Of a DNA stretch of 64,000 nt, positions 22,542 to 38,209 are shown one piece after another. The stretch is from Cladorhizidae sp. MBARI D1340-BT2. Taxonomy: Eukaryota > Porifera > Demospongiae > Poecilosclerida > Cladorhizidae. The stretch covers positions 24,491,989-24,555,988 of the forward strand of contig JAQNBH010000003.1 of the NCBI GenBank assembly GCA_028752905.1, in the 5' to 3' direction. Made by a program: the position numbers and the translations under genes. The notes beneath the pieces are model-generated. The model was not told the origin of the DNA and searched no databases. It was given only the letters and a program-made list of their open reading frames with translations. The number at the start of each line of letters is the position of its first letter. Position 1 is the stretch's first letter.

Positions 22542-25500
22542 ACTGATAGAGAAGGCCCTTATCTGCAACATGTCAACAGATTATCAATAAATGTAGTGGT
22601 TTTTCACTGGCAGGCCACCGCTTTGGCAACTGGAAAACGCCAGGAAAGATCGCAAACCTTACCACTTCAAATCAGCATAACTTGCTAATACTTAGTGTAA
22701 TCAAAATTTTGGCACGTACAAAAGACAGATAATTAGAAGGGCTATCCGGTGATATAAAAATTATCTTTTTGGGGTAAAGTGTAGAAAAGTTATGAGCTTT
22801 ACGGCAAAAAAGCAAGATTTTTGGGGGGAAAATGAGAAACATATAGACCAAATTAGGGCAAATATCAAGATAGAGAACACATAATGAAACCTATCATTCG
22901 AATCATATCAAGTCCATTACAGTGAAGTGTGCAGAATATTATGGATGTTTGATATCAACAGAGAGCACAGGGAGAGACCTATCTTAATAGCTATATATCA
23001 AGTTTATACAGTGAAGTGTGGAGAATCTATGAAGCTAACCTGTTTAGCATCAAGATAGAGAACACATAGAGAAACCTATCTTGTGATTCTATGTATGCAG
23101 AATATACGGATGTTTGGTATCAAGAGAGAGAACAGAGAGAGGCCTACCTTTAGAGCTATATATCAAGTCTATTCAGTGAAGTGTGGAGAATCTATGAAGC
23201 TAACATGTTTAGCTCAAGATAGAGAACACTGAGAGATACCTATCTTGCAAGTCCACTACAGTGAAGTGTGCAGAATATATGGATGTTTGGTATCAAGAGA
23301 GAGCACTTAGAGAGTCCTATCTTAATAGCTATACATCAAGTCTATTCAGTGAAGTGTGGATAATCTACGAAGCTAACATGTTTAGCATCAAGTAAGAGTA
23401 CAATTCATAACTGCCCTAATTAACAAGACCAAAGTCCCAGATTTTGTCAACTGATAGAGAAGGCCCTTATCTGCAACATGTCAACAGATTATCAATAAAT
23501 GTAGTGGTTTTTCACTGGCAGGCCACCGCTTTGGCAACTGGAAAACGCCAGGAAAGATCGCAAACCTTACCACTTCAAATCACCATAACTTGCTAATACT
23601 TAGAGTACTCAAAATTTTGGCACGTACAAAAGACAGATAATTAGAAGGGCTATCCGGTGATATAAAAATATCTTTTTTGGGTAAAGTGTAGAAAAGTTAT
23701 GAGCTTTACGGCAAAAAAGCAAGATTTTTGGGGGGAAAATGAGAAACATATAGACCAAATTAGGGCAAATATCAAGATAGAGAACACATAATCAAACCTA
23801 TCATTCGAATCATATCAAGTCCATTACAGTGAAGTGTTCAGAATATTATTGATGTTTGATATCAACAGAGAGCACAGGGAGAGACCTATCTTAATAGCTA
23901 TATATCAAGTTTATACAGTGAAGTGTGGAGAATCTATGAAGCTAACCTGTTTAGCATCAAGATAGAGAACACATAGAGAAACCTATCTTGTGATTCTATG
24001 TATGCAGAATATACGGATGTTTGGTATCAAGAGAGAGAACAGAGAGAGGCCTACCTTTAGAGCTATATATCAAGTCTATTCAGTGAAGTGTGGAGAATCT
24101 ATGAAGCTAACATGTTTAGCTCAAGATAGAGAACACTGAGAGATACCTATCTTGCAAGTCCACTACAGTGAAGTATGCAGAATATATGGATGTTTGGTAT
24201 CAAGAGAGAGCACTTAGAGAGTCCTATCTTAATAGCTATACATCAAGTCTATTCAGTGAAGTGTGGATAATCTACGAAGCTAACATGTTTAGCATCAAGT
24301 AAGAGTACAATTCATAACTGCCCTAATTAACAAGACCAAAGTCCCAGATTTTGTCAACTGATAGAGAAGGCCCTTATCTGCAACATGTCAACAGATTATC
24401 AATAAATGTAGTGGTTTTTCACTGGCAGGCCACCGCTTTGGCAACTGGAAAACGCCAGGAAAGATCGCAAACCTTACCACTTCAAATCACCATAACTTGC
24501 TAATACTTAGAGTACTCAAAATTTTGGCACGTACAAAAGACAGATAATTAGAGGGGCTATCCGGTGATATAAAAATTTCTTTTTTGGGTAAAGTGTAGAA
24601 AATTATGAGCTTTACGGCAAAAAAGCAAGATTTTTGGGGGGAAAATGAGAAACATATAGACCAAATTAGGGCAAATATCAAGATAGAGAACACATAATGA
24701 AACCTATCATTCGAATCATATCAAGTCCATTACAGTGAAGTGTGCAGAATATTATGGATGTTTGATATCAACAGAGAGCACAGGGAGAGACCTATCTTAA
24801 TAGCTATATATCAAGTTTATACAGTGAAGTGTGGAGAATCTATGAAGCTAACCTGTTTAGCATCAAGATAGAGAACACATAGAGAAACCTATCTTGTGAT
24901 TCTATGTATGCAGAATATACGGATGTTTGGTATCAAGAGAGAGAACAGAGAGAGGCCTACCTTTAGAGCTATATATCAAGTCTATTCAGTGAAGTGTGGA
25001 GAATCTATGAAGCTAACATGTTTAGCTCAAGATAGAGAACACTGAGAGATACCTATCTTGCAAGTCCACTACAGTGAAGTGTGCAGAATATATGGATGTT
25101 TGGTATCAAGAGAGAGCACTTAGAGAGTCCTATCTTAATAGCTATACATCAAGTCTATTCAGTGAAGTGTGGATAATCTACGAAGCTAACATGTTTAGCA
25201 TCAAGTAAGAGTACAATTCATAACTGCCCTAATTAACAAGACCAAAGTCCCAGATTTTGTCAACTGATAGAGAAGGCCCTTATCTGCAACATGTCAACAG
25301 ATTATCAATAAATGTAGTGGTTTTTCACTGGCAGGCCACCGCTTTGGCAACTGGAAAACGCCAGGAAAGATCGCAAACCTTACCACTTCAAATCGCCATA
25401 ACTTGCTAATACTTAGAGTACTCAAAATTTTGGCACGTACAAAAGAAAGATAATTAGAAGGGCTATCCGGTGATATAAAAATTATCTTTTTTGGGTAAAG

Positions 25501-26170
25501 TGTAGAAAAGTTATGAGCTTTACGGCAAAAAAGCAAGATTTTTGGGGGGGAAATGAGAAACATATAGACCAAATTAGGGCAAATATCAAGATAGAGAACA
25601 CATAATCAAACCTATCATTCGAATCATATCAAGTCCATTACAGTGAAGTGTGCAGAATATTATGGATGTTTGATATCAACAGAGAGCACAGGGAGAGACC
25701 TATCTTAATAGCTATATATCAAGTTTATACAGTGAAGTGTGGAGAATCTATGAAGCTAACCTGTTTAGCATCAAGATAGAGAACACATAGAGAAACCTAT
25801 CTTGTGATTCTATGTATGCAGAATATACGGATGTTTGGTATCAAGAGAGAGAACAGAGAGAGGCCTACCTTTAGAGCTATATATCAAGTCTATTCAGTGA
25901 AGTGTGGAGAATCTATGAAGCTAACATGTTTAGCTCAAGATCTAGAACACTGAGAGATACCTATCTTGCAAGTCCACTACAGTGAAGTGTGCAGAATATA
26001 TGGATGTTTGGTATCAAGAGAGAGCACTTAGAGAGTCCTATCTTAATAGCTATACATCAAGTCTATTCAGTGAAGTGTGGATAATCTACGAAGCTAACAT
26101 GTTTAGCATCAAGTAAGAGTACAATTCATAACTGCCCTAATTAACAAGACCAAAGTCCCAGATTTTGTCA

Positions 26171-26854
26171 ACTGATAGAGAAGGCCCTTATCTGCAACAT
26201 GTCAACAGATTATCAATAAATGTAGTGGTTTTTCACTGGCAGGCCACCGCTTTGGCAACTGGAAAACGCCAGGAAAGATCGCAAACCTTACCACTTCAAA
26301 TCACCATAACTTGCTAATACTTAGAGTAATCAAAATTTTGGCACGTACAAAAGACAGATAATTAGAAGGGCTATCCGATGATATAAAAAATTTCTTTTTG
26401 AATCAAGTTTATACAGTGAAGTGTGGAGAATCTATGAAGCTAACCTGTTTAGCATCAAGATAGAGAACACATAGAGAAACCTATCTTGTGATTCTATGTA
26501 TGCAGAATATACGGATGTTTGGTATCAAGAGAGAGAACAGAGAGAGGCCTACCTTTAGAGCTATATATCAAGTCTATTCAGTGAAGTGTGGAGAATCTAT
26601 GAAGCTAACATGTTTAGCTCAAGATAGAGAACACTGAGAGATACCTATCTTGCAAGTCCACTACAGTGAAGTGTGCAGAATATATGGATGTTTGGTATCA
26701 AGAGAGAGCACTTAGAGAGTCCTATCTTAATAGCTATACATCAAGTCTATTCAGTGAAGTGTGGATAATCTACGAAGCTAACATGTTTAGCATCAAGTAA
26801 GAGTACAATTCATAACTGCCCTAATTAACAAGACCAAAGTCCCAGATTTTGTCA
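26171..26854 (+). repeat. Short satellite monomer (684 bp), deletion form 2
   Basis: It has the same ~224-bp deletion, but the junction reads CTTTTTGAATCAAG (near 26399), with a G where form 1 has T. The flanking long monomer at 26855 carries the linked ACAGATG/AACTGAG/GTTCAG variants. Confidence 0.9.
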
Positions 26855-27760
26855 ACTGATAGAGAAGGCCCTTATCTGCAACATGTCAACAGATTATCAA
26901 TAAATGTAGTGGTTTTTCACTGGCAGGCCACCGCTTTGGCAACTGGAAAACGCCAGGAAAGATCGCAAACCTTACCACTTCAAATCACCATAACTTGCTA
27001 ATACTTAGAGTACTCAAAATTTTGGCACGTACAAAAGACAGATAATTAGAGGGGCTATCCGGTGATATAAAAATTTCTTTTTTGGGTAAAGTGTAGAAAA
27101 TTATGAGCTTTACGGCAAAAAAGCAAGATTTTTGGGGGGGAAATGAGAAACATATAGACCAAATTAGGGCAAATATCAAGATAGAGAACACATAATCAAA
27201 CCTATCATTCGAATCATATCAAGTCCATTACAGTGAAGTGTGCAGAATATTATGGATATTTGATATCAACAGAGAGCACAGGGAGAGACCTATCTTAATA
27301 GCTATATATCAAGTTTATACAGTGAAGTGTGGAGAATCTATGAAGCTAACCTGTTTAGCATCAAGATAGAGAACACATAGAGAAACCTATCTTGTGATTC
27401 TATGTATGCAGAATATACAGATGTTTGGTATCAAGAGAGAGAACTGAGAGAGGCCTACCTTTAGAGCTATATATCAAGTCTATTCAGTGAAGTGTGGAGA
27501 ATCTATGAAGCTAACATGTTTAGCTCAAGATAGAGAACACTGAGAGATACCTATCTTGCAAGTCCACTACAGTGAAGTGTTCAGAATATATGGATGTTTG
27601 GTATCAAGAGAGAGCACTTAGAGAGTCCTATCTTAATAGCTATACATCAAGTCTATTCAGTGAAGTGTGGATAATCTACGAAGCTAACATGTTTAGCATC
27701 AAGTAAGAGTACAATTCATAACTGCCCTAATTAACAAGACCAAAGTCCCAGATTTTGTCA

Positions 27761-28444
27761 ACTGATAGAGAAGGCCCTTATCTGCAACATGTCAACAGAT
27801 TATCAATAAATGTAGTGGTTTTTCACTGGCAGGCCACCGCTTTGGCAACTGGAAAACGCCAGGAAAGATCGCAAACCTTACCACTTCAAATCACCATAAC
27901 TTGCTAATACTTAGAGTAATCAAAATTTTGGCACGTACATAAGACAGATAATTAGAAGGGCTATCCGATGATATAAAAAATTTCTTTTTGAATCAAGTTT
28001 ATACAGTGAAGTGTGGAGAATCTATGAAGCTAACCTGTTTAGCATCAAGATAGAGAACACATAGAGAAACCTATCTTGTGATTCTATGTATGCAGAATAT
28101 ACGGATGTTTGGTATCAAGAGAGAGAACAGAGAGAGGCCTACCTTTAGAGCTATATATCAAGTCTATTCAGTGAAGTGTGGAGAATCTATGAAGCTAACA
28201 TGTTTAGCTCAAGATAGAGAACACTGAGAGATACCTATCTTGCAAGTCCACTACAGTGAAGTGTGCAGAATATATGGATGTTTGGTATCAAGAGAGAGCA
28301 CTTAGAGAGTCCTATCTTAATAGCTATACATCAAGTCTATTCAGTGAAGTGTGGATAATCTACGAAGCTAACATGTTTAGCATCAAGTAAGAGTACAATT
28401 CATAACTGCCCTAATTAACAAGACCAAAGTCCCAGATTTTGTCA
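27761..28444 (+). repeat. Short satellite monomer (684 bp), deletion form 2
   Basis: The junction CTTTTTGAATCAAG is near 27990. It has a private CGTACATAAGACAG variant. It is followed by the first copy of a three-monomer repeat. Confidence 0.9.
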
Positions 28445-31400
28445 ACTGATAGAGAAGGCCCTTATCTGCAACATGTCAACAGATTATCAATAAATGTAGT
28501 GGTTTTTCACTGGCAGGCCACCGCTTTGGCAACTGGAAAACGCCAGGAAAGATCGCAAACCTTACCACTTCAAATCACCATAACTTGCTAATACTTAGAG
28601 TACTCAAAAGTTTGGCACGTACAAAAGACAGATAATTAGAAGGGCTATCCGGTGATATAAAACATTTCTTTTTTGGGTAAAGTGTAGAAAAGTTATGAGC
28701 TTTACGGCAAAAAAGCAAGATTTTTGGGGGGAAAATGAGAAACATATAGACCAAATTAGGGCAAATATCAAGATAGAGAACACATAATGAAACCTATCAT
28801 TCGAATCATATCAAGTCCATTACAGTGAAGTGTGCAGAATATTATGGATGTTTGATATCAACAGAGAGCACAGGGAGAGACCTATCTTAATAACTATATA
28901 TCAAGTTTATACAGTGAAGTGTGGAGAATCTATGAAGCTAACCTGTTTAGCATCAAGATAGAGAACACATAGAGAAACCTATCTTGTGATTCTATGTATG
29001 CAGAATATACGGATGTTTGGTATCAAGAGAGAGAACAGAGAGAGGCCTACCTTTAGAGCTATATATCAAGTCTATTCAGTGAAGTGTGGAGAATCTATGA
29101 AGCTAACATGTTTAGCTCAAGATAGAGAACACTGAGAGATACCTATCTTGCAAGTCCACTACAGTGAAGTGTGCAGAATATATGGATGTTTGGTATCAAG
29201 AGAGAGCACTTAGAGAGTCCTATCTTAATAGCTATACATCAAGTCTATTCAGTGAAGTGTGGATAATCTACGAAGCTAACATGTTTAGCATCAAGTAAGA
29301 GTACAATTCATAACTGCCCTAATTAACAAGACCAAAGTCCCAGATTTTGTCAACTGATAGAGAAGGCCCTTATCTGCAACATGTCAACAGATTATCAATA
29401 AATGTAGTGGTTTTTCACTGGCAGGCCACCGCTTTGGCAACTGGAAAACGCCAGGAAAGATCGCAAACCTTACCACTTCAAATCACCATAACTTGCTAAT
29501 ACTTAGAGTAATCAAAATTTTGGCACGTACAAAAGACAGATAATTAGAAGGGCTATCCGGTGATATAAAAATTATCTTTTTTGGGTAAAGTGTAGAAAAG
29601 TTATGAGCTTTACGGCAAAAAAGCACGATTTTTGGGGGGGAAATGAGAAACATATAGACCAAATTAGGGCAAATATCAAGATAGAGAACACATAATCAAA
29701 CCTATCATTCGAATCATATCAAGTCCATTACAGTGAAGTGTGCAGAATATTATGGATGTTTGATATCAACAGAGAGCACAGGGAGAGACCTATCTTAATA
29801 GCTATATATCAAGTTTATACAGTGAAGTGTGGAGAATCTATGAAGCTAACCTGTTTAGCATCAAGATAGAGAACACATAGAGAAACCTATCTTGTGATTC
29901 TATGTATGCAGAATATACGGATGTTTGGTATCAAGAGAGAGAACAGAGAGAGGCCTACCTTTAGAGCTATATATCAAGTCTATTCAGTGAAGTGTGGAGA
30001 ATCTATGAAGCTAACATGTTTAGCTCAAGATAGAGAACACTGAGAGATACCTATCTTGCAAGTCCACTACAGTGAAGTGTGCAGAATATATGGATGTTTG
30101 GTATCAAGAGAGAGCACTTAGAGAGTCCTATCTTAATAGCTATACATCAAGTCTATTCAGTGAAGTGTGGATAATCTACGAAGCTAACATGTTTAGCATC
30201 AAGTAAGAGTACAATTCATAACTGCCCTAATTAACAAGACCAAAGTCCCAGATTTTGTCAACTGATAGAGAAGGCCCTTATCTGCAACATGTCAACAGAT
30301 TATCAATAAATGTAGTGGTTTTTCACTGGCAGGCCACCGCTTTGGCAACTGGAAAATGCCAGGAAAGAACGCAAACCTTACCACTTCAAATCAGCATAAC
30401 TTGCTAATACTTAGTGTAATCAAAATTTTGGCACGTACAAAAGACAGATAATTAGAAGGGCTATCCGGTGATATAAAAATTATCTTTTTGGGGTAAAGTG
30501 TAGAAAAGTTATGAGCTTTACGGCAAAAAAGCAAGATTTTTGGGGGGGAAATGAGAAACATATAGACCAAATTAGGGCAAATATCAAGATAGAGAACACA
30601 TAATGAAACCTATCATTCGAATCATATCAAGTCCATTACAGTGAAGTGTGCAGAATATTATGGATGTTTGATATCAACAGAGAGCACAGGGAGAGACCTA
30701 TCTTAATAGCTATATATCAAGTTTATACAGTGAAGTGTGGAGAATCTATGAAGCTAACCTGTTTAGCATCAAGATAGAGAACACATAGAGAAACCTATCT
30801 TGTGATTCTATGTATGCAGAATATACGGATGTTTGGTATCAAGAGAGAGAACAGAGAGAGGCCTACCTTTAGAGCTATATATCAAGTCTATTCAGTGAAG
30901 TGTGGAGAATCTATGAAGCTAACATGTTTAGCTCAAGATAGAGAACACTGAGAGATACCTATCTTGCAAGTCCACTACAGTGAAGTGTTCAGAATATATG
31001 GATGTTTGGTATCAAGAGAGAGCACTTAGAGAGTCCTATCTTAATAGCTATACATCAAGTCTATTCAGTGAAGTGTGGATAATCTACGAAGCTAACATGT
31101 TTAGCATCAAGTAAGAGTACAATTCATAACTGCCCTAATTAACAAGACCAAAGTCCCAGATTTTGTCAACTGATAGAGAAGGCCCTTATCTGCAACATGT
31201 CAACAGATTATCAATAAATGTAGTGGTTTTTCACTGGCAGGCCACCGCTTTGGCAACTGGAAAACGCCAGGAAAGATCGCAAACCTTACCACTTCAAATC
31301 ACCATAACTTGCTAATACTTAGAGTACTCAAAAGTTTGGCACGTACAAAAGACAGATAATTAGAAGGGCTATCCGGTGATATAAAACATTTCTTTTTTGG

Positions 31401-33892
31401 GTAAAGTGTAGAAAAGTTATGAGCTTTACGGCAAAAAAGCAAGATTTTTGGGGGGAAAATGAGAAACATATAGACCAAATTAGGGCAAATATCAAGATAG
31501 AGAACACATAATGAAACCTATCATTCGAATCATATCAAGTCCATTACAGTGAAGTGTGCAGAATATTATGGATGTTTGATATCAACAGAGAGCACAGGGA
31601 GAGACCTATCTTAATAACTATATATCAAGTTTATACAGTGAAGTGTGGAGAATCTATGAAGCTAACCTGTTTAGCATCAAGATAGAGAACACATAGAGAA
31701 ACCTATCTTGTGATTCTATGTATGCAGAATATACGGATGTTTGGTATCAAGAGAGAGAACAGAGAGAGGCCTACCTTTAGAGCTATATATCAAGTCTATT
31801 CAGTGAAGTGTGGAGAATCTATGAAGCTAACATGTTTAGCTCAAGATAGAGAACACTGAGAGATACCTATCTTGCAAGTCCACTACAGTGAAGTGTGCAG
31901 AATATATGGATGTTTGGTATCAAGAGAGAGCACTTAGAGAGTCCTATCTTAATAGCTATACATCAAGTCTATTCAGTGAAGTGTGGATAATCTACGAAGC
32001 TAACATGTTTAGCATCAAGTAAGAGTACAATTCATAACTGCCCTAATTAACAAGACCAAAGTCCCAGATTTTGTCAACTGATAGAGAAGGCCCTTATCTG
32101 CAACATGTCAACAGATTATCAATAAATGTAGTGGTTTTTCACTGGCAGGCCACCGCTTTGGCAACTGGAAAACGCCAGGAAAGATCGCAAACCTTACCAC
32201 TTCAAATCACCATAACTTGCTAATACTTAGAGTAATCAAAATTTTGGCACGTACAAAAGACAGATAATTAGAAGGGCTATCCGGTGATATAAAAATTATC
32301 TTTTTTGGGTAAAGTGTAGAAAAGTTATGAGCTTTACGGCAAAAAAGCACGATTTTTGGGGGGGAAATGAGAAACATATAGACCAAATTAGGGCAAATAT
32401 CAAGATAGAGAACACATAATCAAACCTATCATTCGAATCATATCAAGTCCATTACAGTGAAGTGTGCAGAATATTATGGATGTTTGATATCAACAGAGAG
32501 CACAGGGAGAGACCTATCTTAATAGCTATATATCAAGTTTATACAGTGAAGTGTGGAGAATCTATGAAGCTAACCTGTTTAGCATCAAGATAGAGAACAC
32601 ATAGAGAAACCTATCTTGTGATTCTATGTATGCAGAATATACGGATGTTTGGTATCAAGAGAGAGAACAGAGAGAGGCCTACCTTTAGAGCTATATATCA
32701 AGTCTATTCAGTGAAGTGTGGAGAATCTATGAAGCTAACATGTTTAGCTCAAGATAGAGAACACTGAGAGATACCTATCTTGCAAGTCCACTACAGTGAA
32801 GTGTGCAGAATATATGGATGTTTGGTATCAAGAGAGAGCACTTAGAGAGTCCTATCTTAATAGCTATACATCAAGTCTATTCAGTGAAGTGTGGATAATC
32901 TACGAAGCTAACATGTTTAGCATCAAGTAAGAGTACAATTCATAACTGCCCTAATTAACAAGACCAAAGTCCCAGATTTTGTCAACTGATAGAGAAGGCC
33001 CTTATCTGCAACATGTCAACAGATTATCAATAAATGTAGTGGTTTTTCACTGGCAGGCCACCGCTTTGGCAACTGGAAAATGCCAGGAAAGAACGCAAAC
33101 CTTACCACTTCAAATCAGCATAACTTGCTAATACTTAGTGTAATCAAAATTTTGGCACGTACAAAAGACAGATAATTAGAAGGGCTATCCGGTGATATAA
33201 AAATTATCTTTTTGGGGTAAAGTGTAGAAAAGTTATGAGCTTTACGGCAAAAAAGCAAGATTTTTGGGGGGGAAATGAGAAACATATAGACCAAATTAGG
33301 GCAAATATCAAGATAGAGAACACATAATGAAACCTATCATTCGAATCATATCAAGTCCATTACAGTGAAGTGTGCAGAATATTATGGATGTTTGATATCA
33401 ACAGAGAGCACAGGGAGAGACCTATCTTAATAGCTATATATCAAGTTTATACAGTGAAGTGTGGAGAATCTATGAAGCTAACCTGTTTAGCATCAAGATA
33501 GAGAACACATAGAGAAACCTATCTTGTGATTCTATGTATGCAGAATATACGGATGTTTGGTATCAAGAGAGAGAACAGAGAGAGGCCTACCTTTAGAGCT
33601 ATATATCAAGTCTATTCAGTGAAGTGTGGAGAATCTATGAAGCTAACATGTTTAGCTCAAGATAGAGAACACTGAGAGATACCTATCTTGCAAGTCCACT
33701 ACAGTGAAGTGTTCAGAATATATGGATGTTTGGTATCAAGAGAGAGCACTTAGAGAGTCCTATCTTAATAGCTATACATCAAGTCTATTCAGTGAAGTGT
33801 GGATAATCTACGAAGCTAACATGTTTAGCATCAAGTAAGAGTACAATTCATAACTGCCCTAATTAACAAGACCAAAGTCCCAGATTTTGTCA
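28445..33892 (+). repeat. Three-monomer higher-order repeat, 2 x 2,724 bp
   Basis: 28445-31168 is repeated at 31169-33892. The diagnostic variants recur in order. The first members (28445, 31169) have TCAAAAGTTTGG and ATAAAACATTTC. The second (29353, 32077) have AAAGCACGATTT. The third (30261, 32985) have GGAAAATGCCAGGAAAGAACG and CTTAGTGTAATC. I see no difference between the blocks, which points to a recent block duplication. Confidence 0.9.
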
Positions 33893-36617
33893 ACTGATAG
33901 AGAAGGCCCTTATCTGCAACATGTCAACAGATTATCAATAAATGTAGTAGTTTTTCACTGGCAGGCCACCGCTTTGGCAACTGGAAAACGCCAGGAAAGA
34001 TCGCAAACCTTACCACTTCAAATCACCATAACTTGCTAATACTTAGAGTACTCAAAATTTTGGCACGTACAAAAGACAGATAATTAGAAGGGCTATCCGG
34101 TGATATAAAAATTATCTTTTTGGGGTAAAGTGTAGAAAAGTTATGAGCTTTACGGCAAAAAAGCAAGATTTTTTGGGGGAAAATGAGAAACATATAGACC
34201 AAATTAGGGCAAATATCAAGATAGAGAACACATAATGAAACCTATCATTCGAATCATATCAAGTCCATTACAGTGAAGTGTGCAGAATATTATGGATGTT
34301 TGATATCAACAGAGAGCACAGGGAGAGACCTATCTTAATAACTATATATCAAGTTTATACAGTGAAGTGTGGAGAATCTATGAAGCTAACCTGTTTAGCA
34401 TCAAGATAGAGAACACATAGAGAAACCTATCTTGTGATTCTATGTATGCAGAATATACGGATGTTTGGTATCAAGAGAGAGAACTGAGTGAGGCCTACCT
34501 TTAGAGCTATATATCAAGTCTATTCAGTGAAGTGTGGAGAATCTATGAAGCTAACATGTTTAGCTCAAGATAGAGAACACTGAGAGATACCTATCTTGCA
34601 AGTCCACTACAGTGAAGTGTTCAGAATATATGGATGTTTGGTATCAAGAGAGAGCACTTAGAGAGTCCTATCTTAATAGCTATACATCAAGTCTATTCAG
34701 TGAAGTGTGGATAATCTACGAAGCTAACATGTTTAGCATCAAGTAAGAGTACAATTCAGAACTGCCCTAATTAACAAGACCAAAGTCCCAGATTTTGTCA
34801 ACTGATAGAGAAGGCCCTTATCTGCAACATGTCAACAGATTATCAATAAATGTAGTGGTTTTTCACTGGCAGGCCACCGCTTTGGCAACTGGAAAACGCC
34901 AGGAAAGATCGCAAACCTTACCACTTCAAATCACCATAACTTGCTAATACTTAGAGTACTCAAAATTTTGGCACGTACAAAAGACAGATAATTAGAAGGG
35001 CTATCCGGTGATATAAAAATTATCTTTTTGGGGTAAAGTGTAGAAAAGTTATGAGCTTTACGGCAAAAAAGCAAGATTTTTGGGGGGAAAATGAGAAACA
35101 TATAGACCAAATTAGGGCAAATATCAAGATAGAGAACACATAATGAAACCTATCATTCGAATCATATCAAGTCCATTACAGTGAAGTGTGCAGAATATTA
35201 TGGATGTTTGATATCAACAGAGAGCACAGGGAGAGACCTATCTTAATAACTATATATCAAGTTTATACAGTGAAGTGTGGAGAATCTATGAAGCTAACCT
35301 GTTTAGCATCAAGATAGAGAACACATAGAGAAACCTATCTTGTGATTCTATGTATACAGAATATACGGATGTTTGGTATCAAGAGAGAGAACTGAGAGAG
35401 GCCTACCTTTAGAGCTATATATCAAGTCTATTCAGTGAAGTGTGGAGAATCTATGAAGCTAACATGTTTAGCTCAAGATAGAGAACACTGAGAGATACCT
35501 ATCTTGCAAGTCCACTACAGTGAAGTGTTCAGAATATATGGATGTTTGGTATCAAGAGAGAGCACTTAGAGAGTCCTATCTTAATAGCTATACATCAAGT
35601 CTATTCAGTGAAGTGTGGATAATCTACGAAGCTAACATGTTTAGCATCAAGTAAGAGGTACAATTCATAACTGCCCTAATTAACAAGACCAAAGTCCCAG
35701 ATTTTGTCAACTGATAGAGAAGGCCCTTATCTGCAACATATCAACAGATTATCAATAAATGTAGTGGTTTTTCACTGGCAGGCCACCGCTTTGGCAACTG
35801 GAAAACGCCAGGAAAGATCGCAAACCTTACCACTTCAAATCACCATAACTTGCTAATACTTAGAGTACTCAAAATTTTGGCACGTACAAAAGACAGATAA
35901 TTAGAAGGGCTATCCGGTGATATAAAAATTATCTTTTTGGGGTAAAGTGTAGAAAAGTTATGAGCTTTACGGCAAAAAAGCAAGATTTTTGGGGGGGAAA
36001 TGAGAAACATATAGACCAAATTAGGGCAAATATCAAGATAGAGAACACATAATCAAACCTATCATTCGAATCATATCAAGTCCATTACAGTGAAGTGTGC
36101 AGAATATTATGGATGTTTGATATCAACAGAGAGCACAGGGAGAGACCTATCTTAATAGCTATATATCAAGTTTATACAGTGAAGTGTGGAGAATCTATGA
36201 AGCTAACCTGTTTAGCATCAAGATAGAGAACACATAGAGAAACCTATCTTGTGATTCTATGTATGCAGAATATACGGATGTTTGGTATCAAGAGAGAGAA
36301 CAGAGAGAGGCCTACCTTTAGAGCTATATATCAAGTCTATTCAGTGAAGTGTGGAGAATCTATGAAGCTAACATGTTTAGCTCAAGATAGAGAACACTGA
36401 GAGATACCTATCTTGCAAGTCCACTACAGTGAAGTGTGCAGAATATATGGATGTTTGGTATCAAGAGAGAGCACTTAGAGAGTCCTATCTTAATAGCTAT
36501 ACATCAAGTCTAGTCAGTGAAGTGTGGATAATCTACGAAGCTAACATGTTTAGCATCAAGTAAGAGTACAATTCATAACTGCCCTAATTAACAAGACCAA
36601 AGTCCCAGATTTTGTCA

Positions 36618-37301
36618 ACTGATAGAGAAGGCCCTTATCTGCAACATGTCAACAGATTATCAATAAATGTAGTGGTTTTTCACTGGCAGGCCACCGCTTT
36701 GGCAACTGGAAAACGCCAGGAAAGATCGCAAACCTTACCACTTCAAATCACCATAACTTGCTAATACTTAGAGTAATCAAAATTTTGGCACGTACAAAAG
36801 ACAGATAATTAGAAGGGCTATCCGATGATATAAAAAATTTCTTTTTGAATCAAGTTTATACAGTGAAGTGTGGAGAATCTATGAAGCTAACCTGTTTAGC
36901 ATCAAGATAGAGAACACATAGAGAAACCTATCTTGTGATTCTATGTATGCAGAATATACAGATGTTTGGTATCAAGAGAGAGAACTGAGAGAGGCCTACC
37001 TTTAGAGCTATATATCAAGTCTATTCAGTGAAGTGTGGAGAATCTATGAAGCTAACATGTTTAGCTCAAGATAGAGAACACTGAGAGATACCTATCTTGC
37101 AAGTCCACTACAGTGAAGTGTTCAGAATATATGGATGTTTGGTATCAAGAGAGAGCACTTAGAGAGTCCTATCTTAATAGCTATACATCAAGTCTATTCA
37201 GTGAAGTGTGGATAATCTACGAAGCTAACATGTTTAGCATCAAGTAAGAGTACAATTCATAACTGCCCTAATTAACAAGACCAAAGTCCCAGATTTTGTC
37301 A
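36618..37301 (+). repeat. Short satellite monomer (684 bp), deletion form 2
   Basis: The junction is near 36846. It carries the linked ACAGATG, AACTGAG and GTTCAG variants in its right half. It is the first member of a duplicated 1,592-bp pair. Confidence 0.9.
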
Positions 37302-38209
37302 ACTGATAGAGAAGGCCCTTATCTGCAACATGTCAACAGATTATCAATAAATGTAGTGGTTTTTCACTGGCAGGCCACCGCTTTGGCAACTGGAAAACGC
37401 CAGGAAAGATCGCAAACCTTACCACTTCAAATCAGCATAACTTGCTAATACTTAGTGTAATCAAAATTTTGGCACGTACAAAAGACAGATAATTAGAAGG
37501 GCTATCCGGTGATATAAAAATTATCTTTTTGGGGTAAAGTGTAGAAAAGTTATGAGCTTTACGGCAAAAAAGCAAGATTTTTGGGGGGAAAATGAGAAAC
37601 ATATAGACCAAATTAGGGCAAATATCAAGATAGAGAACACATAATGAAACCTATCATTCGAATCATATCAAGTCCATTACAGTGAAGTGTGCAGAATATT
37701 ATGGATGTTTGATATCAACAGAGAGCACAGGGAGAGACCTATCTTAATAGCTATATATCAAGTTTATACAGTGAAGTGTGGAGAATCTATGAAGCTAACC
37801 TGTTTAGCATCAAGATAGAGAACACATAGAGAAACCTATCTTGTGATTCTATGTATGCAGAATATACGGATGTTTGGTATCAAGAGAGAGAACAGAGAGA
37901 GGCCTACCTTTAGAGCTATATATCAAGTCTATTCAGTGAAGTGTGGAGAATCTATGAAGCTAACATGTTTAGCTCAAGATAGAGAACACTGAGAGATACC
38001 TATCTTGCAAGTCCACTACAGTGAAGTGTGCAGAATATATGGATGTTTGGTATCAAGAGAGAGCACTTAGAGAGTCCTATCTTAATAGCTATACATCAAG
38101 TCTATTCAGTGAAGTGTGGATAATCTACGAAGCTAACATGTTTAGCATCAAGTAAGAGTACAATTCATAACTGCCCTAATTAACAAGACCAAAGTCCCAG
38201 ATTTTGTCA

